Positions 63,821 to 64,000 of a stretch of 64,000 nt of DNA are shown here, in pieces; position 1 is the first letter of the stretch, and every line of letters starts with the position of its first letter. The notes beneath the pieces were generated by a model. It worked only from the letters and a program-made list of their open reading frames with translations, did no database searches and had not been told where the DNA came from. The position numbers and the translations under genes are program-made. Location of the stretch: NCBI GenBank assembly GCA_911810475.1, contig OU461276.1, positions 3,163,501 to 3,227,500 of the forward strand, given 5' to 3'. The stretch comes from Candidatus Celerinatantimonas neptuna (GTDB lineage: Bacteria; Pseudomonadota; Gammaproteobacteria; Enterobacterales; Celerinatantimonadaceae).

Positions 63821-64000
63821 ATGAAAATTTTTAAAAAATATTCGCCCAAACATATAGCTCGTTATGTTAAAACCTTTTTTAAAGGGCGCATTTATATTCA
63901 GGGTCGGGGTGCTTATGAGTTTGATCAGGGTAAATTGATTATGCTTAATCAGCATCGCACACCAAAGCATCGTAAGACTGTTGCTGAAATCAATCATTAT
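63821..64000 (+). CDS. ytfK: YtfK-family protein (DUF1107), truncated by window edge
   Basis: 60 codons from the ATG at 63821 run without a stop to the end of the window. MKIFKKYSPKHIARYVKTFF, then KGRIYIQGRGAYEFDQGKL match the DUF1107/YtfK family, of which E. coli YtfK has 68 residues, so only a short tail is missing. E. coli YtfK promotes (p)ppGpp accumulation by SpoT under phosphate or fatty-acid starvation. GGTAAGAGA lies upstream of the start. Confidence 0.85.
   Translation, partial: MKIFKKYSPKHIARYVKTFFKGRIYIQGRGAYEFDQGKLIMLNQHRTPKHRKTVAEINHY

Overview
The window looks like chromosomal DNA from a facultative, SeqA/Dam-type gammaproteobacterium of the Enterobacterales/Vibrionales/Alteromonadales radiation. 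The evidence is E. coli-like gene order (fur, fldA, ybfE, ybfF, seqA, pgm; adk, hemH, gsk), a 13-gene nuoA-N operon with fused nuoCD, and SixA, YeeX and YtfK family members. A Celerinatantimonas-like genome is a guess only. No rRNA, tRNA or CRISPR array was recognised.

Layout. (1) 1-5381 is a decaying myo-inositol locus: a broken iolD, a frameshifted iolC-DUF2090 gene, and an RpiR-type regulator whose 3' end is interrupted by an IS30-family element. (2) 5478-20852 is one long minus-strand transcription unit. It encodes a 1950-residue repetitive surface or secreted protein (DUF4347, a run of 60 aspartates, about 16 Ig/cadherin-like repeats), a TolC-like outer-membrane lipoprotein, two HlyD-type adaptors (one with a cytoplasmic GAF-like domain), a PqqD-like/M50-metalloprotease/HlyD fusion, a CHAD protein and three tandem Tat-signal Bug/TctC-type binding proteins. 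No ABC exporter is present, which makes this the most unusual part of the window. (3) 21057-26409 holds a dead Nudix gene, glutathione peroxidase, fdhD plus a ydeP-type molybdoenzyme, and a MarR regulator. (4) 26410-42754 is a 1.4-kb gene-free leader followed by the complete complex I operon. (5) 42839-49825 holds adk, hemH, gsk, yeeX, an HD-GYP protein with a substituted metal-site histidine, ubiX and a DUF523/DUF1722 gene. (6) 50072-55994 is the fur-fldA-ybfE-ybfF-seqA-pgm block with a lytic transglycosylase inserted. (7) 55995-64000 holds a sparse region with paired hairpins, a GNAT acetyltransferase, a Bcr/CflA efflux pump, a dead GNAT gene with a MITE-like element in its stop codon, a pitrilysin-type protease, sixA and the start of a ytfK-like gene.

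Two themes stand out. The first is gene erosion: iolD, iolC, the rpiR tail, the Nudix gene and a GNAT gene are all broken, and two of the lesions are single-base losses in G runs. The second is a family of small inverted-repeat elements with CCTCA-type ends. Two copies (21388-21475 and 59811-60018) are flanked by perfect 8-bp direct repeats and lie exactly on the stop codons of pseudogenes; a third partial copy lies at 25828-25862.
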